NCBI RefSeq assembly: GCF_002934455.1
Contig: NZ_PTIR01000010.1
Location: 1 to 64,000 of the forward strand
Source: Trinickia symbiotica
GTDB taxonomy: Bacteria; Pseudomonadota; Gammaproteobacteria; Burkholderiales; Burkholderiaceae
DNA: 64,000 nt
Reading direction: 5' to 3'
Positions 1-7,490 of the stretch are shown here, piece after piece (the stretch's first letter is position 1; each line of letters opens with the position of its first letter). The position numbers and the translations under genes were made by a program. The notes under the pieces were generated by a model that saw only the letters and a list, made by a program, of their open reading frames with translations, made no database searches and was not told where the DNA came from.

Positions 1-146
1 TTCAACGCCAGTCCGGCAATTGACGCGCCCGGCTGCAGGCAGGCGTCAATCAGCTTGCGCTTACCCTCAGCGTCAAACTTGCGCTTGCCTGCCGCCGTCA
101 CGCCGGTCACCCGCAGGGGAAGGAAATCAACTTCGTTCTGTGTCAT
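1..146 (-). CDS. tnpA: IS66 family accessory protein TnpA, partial
   Basis: The first 48 codons are visible and the rest lies off the left edge. The N-terminus MTQNEVDFLPLRV, followed by a GKRKFDAEGKRKLIDACL stretch, matches the start of IS66-type TnpA (OrfA) proteins, which are small helix-turn-helix proteins needed with TnpB and TnpC for transposition. A perfect 12-bp hairpin sits just upstream of the start at 150-180. The family call rests on recalled sequence similarity in this short piece. Confidence 0.75.
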   Translation of the reverse strand, partial: MTQNEVDFLPLRVTGVTAAGKRKFDAEGKRKLIDACLQPGASIAGLAL

Positions 147-149
147 CGG

Positions 150-180
150 TTGCGTCCGCAAGTTGTAGTTGCGGACGCAA
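150..180. promoter_or_regulatory. 12-bp perfect hairpin in the IS66 leader
   Basis: TTGCGTCCGCAA at 150-161 and TTGCGGACGCAA at 169-180 are exact inverted repeats around a 7-base loop. They lie between the transposon end and the tnpA start. No run of T follows, so a simple terminator is unlikely. A translational shield against outside transcription or a protein-binding site are possible readings. Confidence 0.55.
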
Positions 181-232
181 GCCTGCGCTCGTTCAGCTTC
201 CGATTCTAGGTGCGCTTAAATTCGCGCTTACT

Positions 233-928
233 TTGCTGTGGCAAGACTGGGCGAGAACGCCACCGAAGATGGGACCGAGCTTGCGGCCGCCTACGGGGTC
301 GCGGTCCGAAATTCGGATGGCGCAGCGGACAGTGGCTCGCTTACGCAAACAGCGGTTGATTCTCACGACGCAAGCGCCAAACGGCAGCCTAATTCACGCG
401 CTTTCGGAGCGCGGTGCAAAGGCACTTCAAAGTCTTGGTATTGCCGCAAGCAGCGGCAAGGATTTGGTCAGGGAATATGGCGCAGCGTACTTTCTGCACC
501 GAAGCATTGCGAATGAAGTTGCGATAGGCGGCATCCTTGAGGGATACCGCGTTGCGACGGAGCGCGAGACGGCCCAAGGGCGGTGGCTCGGTGGGATGGA
601 TGGCATTCGCGGGAAAAAGCCGGACGTACTGCTACGCGCGAACGAAAGAGTGTGGTGGGTCGAAGTTGAACGGCGGAAAAATCAACGCGACTACGCCCGC
701 CTGCTCGACTGGCTCGACAAAATTTGGGAATCGAGCGCACGGCTAGGCGAACCAGCGCAACTGACTAATAACGCGTGGCTAGTACAGGTAATCTTTGTCT
801 GCTCGGACGCCATCGCCCGAAAGTTGATGACTGACCTAACTAGCAGAGGTTGGAACGCCGAGATGCTGGCGACGAGAATTCGCTTCGAAACGTCGCTATA
901 CACGTTCAGGACCATTCTGCATTTCTGA
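233..928 (+). pseudogene. Winged-helix / replication-relaxation-like protein, 5' end removed by IS66
   Basis: The frame is open from the IS66 boundary to the stop at 928, about 230 codons, with no credible native start at its beginning. In-frame ATGs at 269 and 317 could allow an internal start. The N-terminal part (RTVARLRKQRLI ... ALSERGAKALQSLGI) looks like a winged helix. The middle has KPDVLL and WWVEVERR, reminiscent of the replication-relaxation family in mobile elements. The same frame upstream of 232 lies in the insertion sequence and is an artefact. Loss of the 5' end by transposon insertion is the best explanation; the family name is tentative. Confidence 0.55.
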
Positions 929-1032
929 CAGAGGCCAGGGCGTAGCCTAGCCGGACCGCGCCCCTCAACGTTGATTCCGCCCGACGCCAAATTTCCAGTC
1001 GGGCAGCAGAGCCGCCGGCGGCTCTGCTCGCT

Positions 1033-1263
1033 TTATTCTGCGAAGGGCCTTGGTGCACAGCCCATTCCTTCCAGGTCGATGCCATATTTCGCTGCCGATT
1101 GCCTGACGAACAAGGCGTAGGCCTGAGTCAACCTTACGGAATCCCTCGCCAGTTCCTCAAGCTCGTCTAGGGTCATGCCACATGAGCTCTCGATTAAGGT
1201 ACGGACCTCCATCACATCAGAGAGAAACGCAACCACTTGAGGTTGTTGGTCTGAGTTGTTCAT
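1033..1263 (-). CDS. Small hypothetical protein
   Basis: A 76-residue acidic protein beginning MNNSDQQPQVVAFLSDVMEV. It is soluble, with a predicted helical centre (TLDELEELARDSVRLTQAYALF) and no signal peptide or membrane segment. No family is recognised. It reads in the same direction as the DUF3987 gene but is separated from it by the 1328-1496 repeat region, so it is probably a separate small gene of the integrative element. Confidence 0.45.
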   Translation of the reverse strand: MNNSDQQPQVVAFLSDVMEVRTLIESSCGMTLDELEELARDSVRLTQAYALFVRQSAAKYGIDLEGMGCAPRPFAE

Positions 1264-1327
1264 ATTTAGTCATCCTTCTTATTTAAGACTGCCGGTACGC
1301 TATCGCAACGTGCCCGGTGTTAGTGGT

Positions 1328-1496
1328 GTCCAAACCGTCCAATCTGTCCAGAGCCCCCGTGGGCCCTCGGCTCGGACATATACCGCCACGTCCAAACCGT
1401 CCAATCCGTCGGGACTTTGGAACAAATTGGAAGCTCTCCCATACGCTCAAGGCCCAATTTCATAAGGACTTTGGACGCTTTGGACAGTTTGGATGG
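1328..1496. repeat. TCCAAA/TTTGGA repeat cluster, candidate iterons
   Basis: GTCCAAACCGTCCAAT occurs at 1328-1343 and again at 1390-1405. It is followed in the opposite orientation by TTTGGAAC near 1416 and by three closely spaced TTTGG units at about 1470-1493. The cluster fills the otherwise empty gap 1264-1556 just downstream of the DUF3987 gene. Clustered direct and inverted short repeats beside a replication-type gene suggest an element origin, but the function is inferred. Confidence 0.5.
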
Positions 1497-1556
1497 TTGC
1501 CGAGCTGGGCCGGATCGGCCCAGCTCTTGGGTACTCGGTCCCTGTCGCCCAGGGGG

Positions 1557-3035
1557 TTATGACTGGAAAGCCCATGCTTGCCGTACATGCTTGCCCTCGT
1601 ACTCGGCACCGGCTGCGACGACTCTCAACCAGCCCTTTGCCGAGAGCACGTTCAGACGTTCGGAAAGCACCCGGCCGGAGGTTTTGGGGCGGTAGTACCA
1701 GGCAATCTCCGTCTTCGTGATGACGCCGTGAGGCCTGCCGGCCGTCCTTTCGGCGAGCCAGACGCGCAGTTTTTCGACCTCCATCATTTCGGCGTCCGCC
1801 CTGGCGCGATTCCGTATGGCCTGGAGGGTCATCAAGCTGTGCTTGACCACGGCAACGCCGCCGCAGACATGCCGAGCGTGGATTTCGTCACTCGCAGGAT
1901 TCTCGACAAAGGCCAGTACAGCAGCTACTCGCGCTGCAAGCTCCGCCGACTTTGCGCCCGACGCGGCGATTTCAGACAGCTCACGATGCGCGCCGAGCTC
2001 TGTTTCGATTTCGTTGTAGGCGTCAATCCAGACTCGGCGCGCCTCGGCGTCTAACTTGAGCGTCCTAAGCTCCAGTGCACCCTCCTCGCCCGCTTTCACT
2101 GGCCGGGTCAGCAGCTCGCGCATCAGTTCCCAATAGCCGGTCAAGCGGACATCTTGGGTCGGGTCCGAGCCTCTGTACAACCTCTCACCCTTCATCGACT
2201 TCGGCCAGGTGATAAGAAAACGAGGCAAGAAGCCTTGCCCGGTGAGCAGCGGGTCGCCCATGATTTCGGTGGCGATGACGGGTTGCAACATCAGGTGAGC
2301 TGAAAGGCGGCGGCCCCATAAGGCGAATGCCTGCCCTTCAGCAGCATTGGTTTTTCGGATTGGAGAGCCATCCCAAAGCGACGAAAGCCCAGCGATTGTG
2401 GCTTTCATGGTCTCCTGCCGCATCGCATAGCCTCCAAAGAACGCGCCCCCTTCGTCGGAGAACAGTCCCTTATAGGAAATGCCGGTGCGATAGGCCTGGA
2501 TAAGCCCTTCAAACGTCGGCGAGCTTACTGTCAATGTCGGTTCGGGCGTCAGCTTTGGCTTCGGTCCAAGGCGCTCAAGCTCGTCCTGTACCAGGAACGG
2601 GTCGCCTCCTCTGCCCTTTATGCGTTTAACCTGCGACTCCCAAATGTCACACAGGAGCTTTTCCAGCTCGACGGTGCGCTTCCATTCTCCGTTTGCCCAT
2701 TCTTCCCACTGCCGGTGCGCGCGCATCGCAACCGCGTCGGTCTGGCTCTTTCGGTCACCAGATTCGGCGATTGACATGCCGAACAGGCTGCACGGAAAGC
2801 GCCGCCCGTCGATTTCCACATCCACGTGGGCTTGCGCCACCAGTGCCGCCGCTGTTAATAGCGACATGCCAGCCAGACCGGCGGGCACTTGGACATGCTC
2901 GACAATTGCCTGAGCAGGAGCGGCCAAGACGCCAAGCTCCTCGATTGGAAAGGCCGACGTCTCAACTTCCGACATATCGAAAACTGGTTCGGCGAGTGCC
3001 ACACGGCCATTCGGGATGGAAACCATACTGTTCAT
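1557..3035 (-). CDS. DUF3987 (YfjI-like) replication-associated protein
   Basis: A 492-residue protein of the DUF3987/YfjI type, common in phages, satellites and integrated plasmids and often next to or fused with primases. Visible features are a FPIEELG/LAAPAQAIVEHVQVP start region, FGMSIAESGDRKSQTD around residues 80-95 in place of a helicase P-loop, SDEGGAFFGGYAM, and a C-terminal winged-helix-like segment (TKTEIAWYYRPKTSGRVLSERLNVL). The ATG at 3035 is chosen because GGGAGAA precedes it by a normal distance; the longer frame to 3128 overlaps the upstream gene. It probably serves replication of the mobile element. The biochemical role of the family is poorly known. Confidence 0.75.
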   Translation of the reverse strand: MNSMVSIPNGRVALAEPVFDMSEVETSAFPIEELGVLAAPAQAIVEHVQVPAGLAGMSLLTAAALVAQAHVDVEIDGRRFPCSLFGMSIAESGDRKSQTDAVAMRAHRQWEEWANGEWKRTVELEKLLCDIWESQVKRIKGRGGDPFLVQDELERLGPKPKLTPEPTLTVSSPTFEGLIQAYRTGISYKGLFSDEGGAFFGGYAMRQETMKATIAGLSSLWDGSPIRKTNAAEGQAFALWGRRLSAHLMLQPVIATEIMGDPLLTGQGFLPRFLITWPKSMKGERLYRGSDPTQDVRLTGYWELMRELLTRPVKAGEEGALELRTLKLDAEARRVWIDAYNEIETELGAHRELSEIAASGAKSAELAARVAAVLAFVENPASDEIHARHVCGGVAVVKHSLMTLQAIRNRARADAEMMEVEKLRVWLAERTAGRPHGVITKTEIAWYYRPKTSGRVLSERLNVLSAKGWLRVVAAGAEYEGKHVRQAWAFQS

Positions 3036-3048
3036 AACGGTTTCTCCC

Positions 3049-3243
3049 TCAATTGCCCGTGTGCAGATGCACACGGGTGGAAATGAATGCTTCGATGTCT
3101 TGCAAGCGGTACTGGACGCGACCGCCAACTTTCACATACGGCAGGTTGTATCGCCCCGAGCTGCGCCAGACAGCGAGCGTCGCGGGCTTGATTTGCAGGT
3201 ATTCAGCGGCCTGCGCCGGATTCAAAAAGATTGTTTTAAACAT
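3049..3243 (-). CDS. AlpA/excisionase-type helix-turn-helix protein
   Basis: A 64-residue protein with a MerR/AlpA-like (HTH_17) fold: FLNPAQAAEYLQIKPATLAVWRSSG forms the helix-turn-helix and LPYVKVGGRVQYRLQDIEAFI the wing and following helix. Proteins of this size beside integrases act as excisionases or as activators of int, like P4-like AlpA. The start at 3243 keeps the complete domain; longer upstream extensions are low-complexity. It ends 13 bases before the DUF3987 start and is probably cotranscribed with it. Three ACCCT-S-AGGGT palindromes lie upstream and could be its operators. Confidence 0.75.
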   Translation of the reverse strand: MFKTIFLNPAQAAEYLQIKPATLAVWRSSGRYNLPYVKVGGRVQYRLQDIEAFISTRVHLHTGN

Positions 3244-3281
3244 ATTGATACTCACTGTTTTGTTGTAGGTATGAAGTACTT

Positions 3282-3303
3282 CCCCCGGGGCTTTCCCCGG
3301 GGG
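3282..3303. promoter_or_regulatory. GC-rich hairpin upstream of the AlpA-like gene
   Basis: CCCCCGGGG at 3282-3290 and CCCCGGGGG at 3295-3303 form a perfect 9-bp stem with a CTTT loop. It lies 40 bases upstream of the AlpA-like start, in the leader of that transcript. On the plus strand it is followed by only a short T-rich stretch, so it could be a weak terminator or a leader structure. Confidence 0.4.
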
Positions 3304-3365
3304 CCTTTGAGTCATTCGGTTGTTAAAGAGCGCATGAAACAGTGAGCGGATTTTTCCGGCATGCG

Positions 3366-3594
3366 AACCCTCAGGGCAATCCGTCAGGGTGGAGTCGATT
3401 TCGGGGCCGATTAACCCTGAGGGTGACTGGCGAATGAGCCTGGCCAGACCGGCTCCACCCGCTGCCTCGCGGGGGCGCAAGAATGAGAGGTGCCGCGTAA
3501 CCAGTTGATGGGAAACGAAATATTTCGCACTGGGAACTCGACGGTGCCACTGTCGCGAGTTGAACGTGCGAGGTGAACGGCAACCCTGAGGGTT
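3366..3594. promoter_or_regulatory. Three ACCCT-S-AGGGT palindromes, candidate operators
   Basis: Near-palindromic copies occur at 3366-3378 (AACCCTCAGGGCA), 3413-3425 (AACCCTGAGGGTG) and 3582-3594 (AACCCTGAGGGTT, fully symmetric). They lie in the gene-free stretch 3244-3694 upstream of the AlpA-like/DUF3987 genes. A shared inverted motif repeated three times before a regulator gene is typical of an operator array. No promoter could be fixed with confidence. The rest of the gap shows nothing else recognisable. Confidence 0.5.
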
Positions 3595-3694
3595 ACGTCA
3601 CGTCGCAAAAAAATTGGCAAAAAAATTCGTGAGATTGGGATGCGCGCGCCCAAAGGGATGCCGGCTGGACGCTCGGCTGCAGCCTGCGGCGCGG

Positions 3695-3997
3695 CTACAG
3701 GTACGTGCGGCGAATGAGTACGGGGCGACGCCAACGGTTCCGGATATCATCGTGCACGCGCCCGGAAAGCGCGACCTCCTGGGCGAACTGTTCAACGGTC
3801 AACCCTCGCCCGCCGACAAGCCATGTATGAGTGCGCTCGTTAAGCTCGAATCCGCGTGCGAGGATGCGGGCCAGGTTCGTCGGATTCATATGCCTCGTAG
3901 CGTCGAAATGCTGGGCCGTCTCGCACGCCGCATACACATCACCGCCAAACGCCATTGATGCGATAAAGCACAGACTGAGAAAATCGGTATCCAGCAT
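3695..3997 (-). CDS. Hypothetical protein of the integrative element
   Basis: A 100-residue protein of unknown function. The first 22 residues (MLDTDFLSLCFIASMAFGGDVY) are hydrophobic enough for a weak signal-like segment. The rest is soluble, with NPTNLARILARGFELNERTHTW and LTVEQFAQEVALSG, which looks like a real helical domain. A start at the internal Met before NPTNLAR is also possible. No ribosome site clearly decides. No family is recognised. Confidence 0.45.
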   Translation of the reverse strand: MLDTDFLSLCFIASMAFGGDVYAACETAQHFDATRHMNPTNLARILARGFELNERTHTWLVGGRGLTVEQFAQEVALSGRVHDDIRNRWRRPVLIRRTYL

Positions 3998-4085
3998 TTC
4001 ACTCCGGGAAGGTCGGAATTTTTCCGTTTATATCTGGAGATATAAATCCTCGTTTCTACATATAGAAACCTTCCACGGAGTTTCC

Positions 4086-4331
4086 ATGAAAATATTGCCT
4101 CATGATGCAGCATTAGCGCTTGCACATACCTCCGGTCGGAGGCGTTACTCCATACGCATTCAGTCAGGCGGCAAAACTCAGTCCGAATCAAGCAACTTTG
4201 AACTTTCCGAAGGCCAGCTTCTAGACATTACATTCGACGGTAGTACTGGCGTGACAACGTGCAGGCTTGGAAGCCATGAGGAATTCGAGGTACTGTGGAA
4301 TAGCGAATGGGAGGAAGATATGACGTGGTAG
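4086..4331 (+). CDS. Hypothetical protein, 81 residues
   Basis: The protein begins MKILPHDAALALAHTSG, preceded by a well-placed CGGAG ribosome site. The following text (YSIRIQSGGKTQSES, ITFDGSTGVTTCRLG, EFEVLWNSEWEEDMTW) suggests a small beta-rich fold. The longer frame from 3831 overlaps the opposite-strand gene and has no site of its own, so 4086 is preferred. It stands alone between two minus-strand genes, at lower GC than the rest of the chromosome, fitting recent acquisition. Function unknown. Confidence 0.55.
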   Translation: MKILPHDAALALAHTSGRRRYSIRIQSGGKTQSESSNFELSEGQLLDITFDGSTGVTTCRLGSHEEFEVLWNSEWEEDMTW

Positions 4332-4388
4332 AACGTAACAGCTAGGCAACCTCGTAACACAAGGCCAAGCAGCCCTGTGTCCTCCGGC

Positions 4389-5135
4389 TTACTTCTTTGA
4401 CTTATTAGCCAAATTTCTATCGATAGTGCAAATGACCTTCTCGATTGATTTTGCAGCGACATCGCTCATCCAGTCGTATTCCCCCTGTAACTCATCAATG
4501 ACCGCTTTTTGGCTAGGTCCTTCATCGACGGGATTTTCAAGTCCATGCCAGGTAGAATAGTATTTCCTGATGGCTATATTCAGATAATTTGACTTGATAT
4601 CGTCTTTGAATTTGTTACGCCGCTCAATCTCCCGCCGCAGATTCTTATTTTCTTTTTCAAGCTCGGCCAGTCGCTCCAGCAGCTTGCCAGCGTCATGTAC
4701 TCGCATGGCATTCAGCCACCGGCTGACATGCGTCGGATTCAAAATAGTATACGGGCACGCATCTTTCTCCCACCGTGGCGGATATTGATAGTCGATATCC
4801 TTACTCTGGATAGCTTGTATGAGCATGCGTTTCGCATGGAGATACGCCCCCAGGGATGACTCGTCTACGCCAGCGAAAGACGACGCCTGGACGATGGCGT
4901 CGCTGCCTTCGTCCTCCGTTGGGTCGAAATACGCGTCCGCTTCTTCCGAGATAAATGCATCCGCGTCGAAGTTTGCAAGAACCTCCTCAATCGGGTCCGG
5001 AATCTCGTAGGGCTGTTCCCCCGCCGCTGCGTCGTACTGCTTGACAAGCTCCGTCGCGTCTTCCATCGGCCAGCCCAAAGCCAGCGCCAGCACCTCTTCA
5101 AAGCTTCGCCACTCTGTTTCGCGAATCATTTCCAT
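4389..5135 (-). CDS. Hypothetical coiled-coil protein next to the integrase
   Basis: A 248-residue acidic protein. Residues 1-100 are rich in Asp/Glu (VLANFDADAFISEEADAYFDPTEDEG). A coiled coil (LLERLAELEKENKNLRREIERRN) lies around residues 155-180. The C-terminus is helical (KAVIDELQGEYDWMSDVAAKSIEKVI). The gene starts 6 bases after the integrase stop, so the two probably share a transcript. Composition and codon use are more AT-rich than in the core genes. No family is recognised; cargo genes in this position on tRNA islands are often phage defence or regulation genes, but nothing here proves that. Confidence 0.6.
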   Translation of the reverse strand: MEMIRETEWRSFEEVLALALGWPMEDATELVKQYDAAAGEQPYEIPDPIEEVLANFDADAFISEEADAYFDPTEDEGSDAIVQASSFAGVDESSLGAYLHAKRMLIQAIQSKDIDYQYPPRWEKDACPYTILNPTHVSRWLNAMRVHDAGKLLERLAELEKENKNLRREIERRNKFKDDIKSNYLNIAIRKYYSTWHGLENPVDEGPSQKAVIDELQGEYDWMSDVAAKSIEKVICTIDRNLANKSKK

Positions 5136-5141
5136 ACTTGG

Positions 5142-6374
5142 TCAATCAGCCGATGGTTCGGGACCCGCCATCCCGGCTGCGACCTTCATCGCATCTGTAG
5201 CGGTCTGCATAGCTTGGCGAACCGGGTCGGAATCGAGGCGCGCATACACAAGCGTGGTCTGCAATGTCTTGTGGCCGAGTGTCTTGCCAATCATGGCAAG
5301 GCTAACCCCAGACTTCGCCTGCCAGCTCCCTAAGGTGCGCCGTAAATCGTGTATGTGAAGGTCCTCGATGCCCGCCGCTTGTAGCAACTTACGCCATTGG
5401 CGCTTCGGCTCCGTTAAATGGCCTTTAGCCCCAGCGCCGGGGAACACGAATGGCGAGTCAGAGCGCAGCTCACGCATCGCCTCGAGAATTTCAAGCGCGT
5501 CGCTCGTGAGCGGCACTTCGTGCGGCTCGCCATTTTTTGTGTCGGGAATACGCCAGACCTTCTCGACAAAATCAACATCTGACCACTTCATGGAAAGCGT
5601 ATTCTCGCGACGCTGACCAAGTAAAAGACACAGGGAAAAGAAATTTCGTGGCTGTACCGGCAGCTCGGCCAACGCTGCGAAAAAGGCAGGTATCTCGTTG
5701 CCCCGGAGAAACCTCTTGCGGCTTTTCTCGCCGCGACGCTCTATAGCGTCGGCAGGGTTAGGACGAATACAGACTTTCCACACTGCGGCTTTCTGGAAGA
5801 GGATATGAAGGAGTGCCTTAACGCGATTGATTGTCGCCCCTGAGAGGCCAGCGCGTTCCATGCCCTCGGCGATTGCCTTGGCATCCTCTTCCGTGACTTG
5901 AGACAGCTTCCTACCGCCTAAGCGCGGCTTGATGTGTGTGGCATACCGCTGCTTGTCGTCGCGCCCAGAATCCTTGAATTGAGCATGGCGCTCCCAATAC
6001 TCGGTAAAGAATTCGTCGAGGGTCGGTTCGCCACGTAGCGCACGCTTCGCCTGCATAGGGTCGACCCCGTCGGCGACCGCGCTGAGCAGTTTGGTTGCTG
6101 CTGCTTGCGCTTGCTCGATAGTCATCGTTGGATAAGTTCCGAGCTTGAACCAGTACAGTTTGCCCTTTGCACGCTGGATGACGTAAAACGATTTGACCCC
6201 GGAACCCGTTACCCGCAATGCAAGCTCGGGGCGGCGCTCGTCGTGCCAAACGGCGCGCTTCCCGGCGGGGGGAAGCGGCAGCGCATCGAGCCGAGCCTTC
6301 GTGAATCGAAATCGCCTATCAGATGCCTTTCCTGCCACGATGCCCCCGAATTGTGTATTTAGGGTCCGTATCAT
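5142..6374 (-). CDS. int: Site-specific tyrosine integrase (P4-type, DUF4102 arm-binding domain)
   Basis: A 410-residue tyrosine recombinase of the P4/CP4-57 class. Residues 22-110 form the DUF4102 domain (FTKARLDALPLP ... LRVTGSGVKSFYVIQRAKGKLYWFKLG), about 115-215 the core-binding domain, and 220-390 the catalytic domain. The catalytic set is visible: R255 in LGQRRENTL, K280, H342 and R345 in IHDLRR, H368 in LGHKT, and the nucleophile Y377 in TTLVYARL. It integrates and, with an excisionase, removes the element. It lies about 160 bases inside the tRNA-Lys attachment site and points away from it. No key residue is missing, so it should be active. Confidence 0.93.
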   Translation of the reverse strand: MIRTLNTQFGGIVAGKASDRRFRFTKARLDALPLPPAGKRAVWHDERRPELALRVTGSGVKSFYVIQRAKGKLYWFKLGTYPTMTIEQAQAAATKLLSAVADGVDPMQAKRALRGEPTLDEFFTEYWERHAQFKDSGRDDKQRYATHIKPRLGGRKLSQVTEEDAKAIAEGMERAGLSGATINRVKALLHILFQKAAVWKVCIRPNPADAIERRGEKSRKRFLRGNEIPAFFAALAELPVQPRNFFSLCLLLGQRRENTLSMKWSDVDFVEKVWRIPDTKNGEPHEVPLTSDALEILEAMRELRSDSPFVFPGAGAKGHLTEPKRQWRKLLQAAGIEDLHIHDLRRTLGSWQAKSGVSLAMIGKTLGHKTLQTTLVYARLDSDPVRQAMQTATDAMKVAAGMAGPEPSAD

Positions 6375-6531
6375 ATCGCAGCCGGGCGGTCAGCGGGCTA
6401 GCATGGGGCTAACATGAGACATAGAATTCGGCGTATTTTGGTCGAACCCCGTATAACGTCGGCGGACGTTAAACCATTGATTTATATGAAATAATAAAGG
6501 ATGGTATAAGTTCATGCATACGAGGGGGAGA

Positions 6532-6579
6532 GGACTCTTAATCCGTAGGTCGAGTGTTCGAGTCACTCACGCCCCACCA
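6532..6579 (+). other. tRNA-Lys(CTT) 3' fragment: attR of the integrative element
   Basis: The sequence begins at the anticodon arm (GGACTCTTAATCC with anticodon CTT) and continues through variable loop, T-arm (GTTCGAGTC) and acceptor strand to GCCCCACCA. The 5' half of the tRNA is absent upstream, where element-like AT-rich DNA is found. This is the copy of the tRNA 3' end left at the far side of the integrated element. Confidence 0.85.
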
Positions 6580-6587
6580 AAGAATTC

Positions 6588-6618
6588 AAAGGCTTAGCGT
6601 TGACGCTAAGCCTTTTTT
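6588..6618 (+). terminator. Intrinsic terminator downstream of tRNA-Lys
   Basis: AAAGGCTTAGCG at 6588-6599 pairs perfectly with CGCTAAGCCTTT at 6604-6615 across a TTGA loop, and the T run continues to 6618. It is the native terminator of the tRNA-Lys gene and marks the start of host chromosome DNA. Bases 6619-6783 show nothing further. Confidence 0.85.
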
Positions 6619-6783
6619 CGTTGCAGGCCCGCCTAGGTATTTGATACTGGCTAGGCGGATGCGACTCCGGCGCTACCGCCGAGCGGAATACGCCGCGCGC
6701 GCCCACGGATCAACGGTGCCGCCTGCATCATCGCGGGTGGCGATCACGAGTCATTGCAGTCCAGGGGTTCAAGCGAAGAGCGA

Positions 6784-7131
6784 TCAGCAAGGTAATAGGT
6801 GATGCGACATGGCGTATTCGCGCAACGCGTCATTCATGCGAGACTGCCAGCCTTCGCCGGTCGACCTGAATGCCTCGATCAGATCGCGGTCGTACCGAAT
6901 GCTCATTGATACCTTGCGCTCATTCTCGGGCAGCGCTGGCCGGCCGCGTCGTCTCATCAGCGCAGCGGCTTTCTCTTTGCCAACAACTTCCGGCAGCACT
7001 TCATGCGCCGGCCGAAACTCGCCGAGCTCGTCATCAGTCAGTTCGCGCGCATCGGGGTCCGAAGCAGCGGCCCGGCGGATCGCAGCGTCTTCTGCATCAG
7101 TCACACGGTGGGGGATCTTACGTTTGCTCAT
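6784..7131 (-). CDS. brnA: BrnA-type antitoxin
   Basis: A 115-residue antitoxin of the BrnA/DUF4415 family. The C-terminal part (GRPALPENERKVSMSIRYDRDLIEAFRSTGEGWQSRMNDALREY) is the ribbon-helix-helix DNA-binding region typical of BrnA; the N-terminal half wraps the toxin. The start at 7131 has an excellent GAGAGGAG ribosome site. The gene overlaps the 3' end of brnT by 14 bases, the standard toxin-first order, so translation is coupled. The BrnTA complex normally represses its own promoter. Confidence 0.88.
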   Translation of the reverse strand: MSKRKIPHRVTDAEDAAIRRAAASDPDARELTDDELGEFRPAHEVLPEVVGKEKAAALMRRRGRPALPENERKVSMSIRYDRDLIEAFRSTGEGWQSRMNDALREYAMSHHLLPC

Positions 7132-7384
7132 ATTGCCTCTCCTCTCGCTTGTTCGCCTTGCGCATGCTGATAACGCGTATCGCATCGCCGCGCACGGTGA
7201 ACGCCACGAAGTAGAGCCGATCGTCGAGCATTCCGAGCGCCTGATAGCGGGCCTCGCTGTACTCGCTACGGGTATCCCGCCGGATCAGTGCGCTTTCCCA
7301 GTCGAGCGAGCCCGCCATCGCTAAGGAGACGCCGTGCTTCTCTCGATTTGATTCGTCTTTGACGGTGTCGAACTCGATCAGCAT
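7118..7384 (-). CDS. brnT: BrnT-type ribonuclease toxin
   Basis: An 88-residue BrnT family toxin (RelE-like fold) that cleaves RNA and arrests growth when free of BrnA. The motifs FDTVKDESNREKHGVSLAMA near the start, the central SEARYQALGMLDDRLYFVAFT and the terminal AIRVISMRKANKREERQYE are characteristic. The start at 7384 is chosen because the family begins with a short hydrophobic strand (MLIEFDTVK); the longer frame to 7450 adds unrelated residues. It lies close to the attR site but on the host side, so it is not obviously cargo of this element. Confidence 0.88.
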   Translation of the reverse strand: MLIEFDTVKDESNREKHGVSLAMAGSLDWESALIRRDTRSEYSEARYQALGMLDDRLYFVAFTVRGDAIRVISMRKANKREERQYEQT

Positions 7385-7490
7385 CAAATTATTGTAGTGG
7401 CAAAAAATAGAGCGTGCAAGATTCGAGGATCCGCCGTCTTTCTCTGCCACGACTAGTGAATATTGCCTAGTGTCGGATTTCGGTTCCCTC

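Larger units (their letters stand above)
1..231 (-). mobile_element. IS66-family insertion sequence, one end
   Basis: A TnpA-like start codon lies at 146 on the minus strand and reads leftward off the window. The presumed terminal inverted repeat ends near 231: read outward-in it begins GTAAGCGCG, like the GTAAGCG ends known for IS66 elements. Beyond 231 the reading frame of a different gene begins abruptly. The target duplication and the other end cannot be checked in this window. Confidence 0.75.
1..6579. mobile_element. Right arm of an integrative element in tRNA-Lys(CTT)
   Basis: The segment runs from the left window edge to a 48-base 3' fragment of tRNA-Lys(CTT) at 6532-6579. A tyrosine integrase lies just inside that end, with an AlpA-like DNA-binding protein and a DUF3987 protein further in. 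Islands that recombine into the 3' end of a tRNA gene leave the intact tRNA at one junction and a 3' copy at the other, so the intact tRNA and attL should lie left of the window. No phage structural genes or conjugation genes are visible in this arm. It could be a phage satellite, an integrated plasmid or a genomic island; the type cannot be settled here. Confidence 0.8.

Noticed and set aside
20-232. Upstream part of the long plus-strand frame ending at 928
   Set aside because: It lies in the IS66 end, opposite to the tnpA start and its hairpin, and its text is not protein-like; only the part after 231 belongs to a gene.
3831-4085. Upstream extension of the 81-residue gene at 4086
   Set aside because: It overlaps the opposite-strand gene and lacks a ribosome site, while the ATG at 4086 has a good one.
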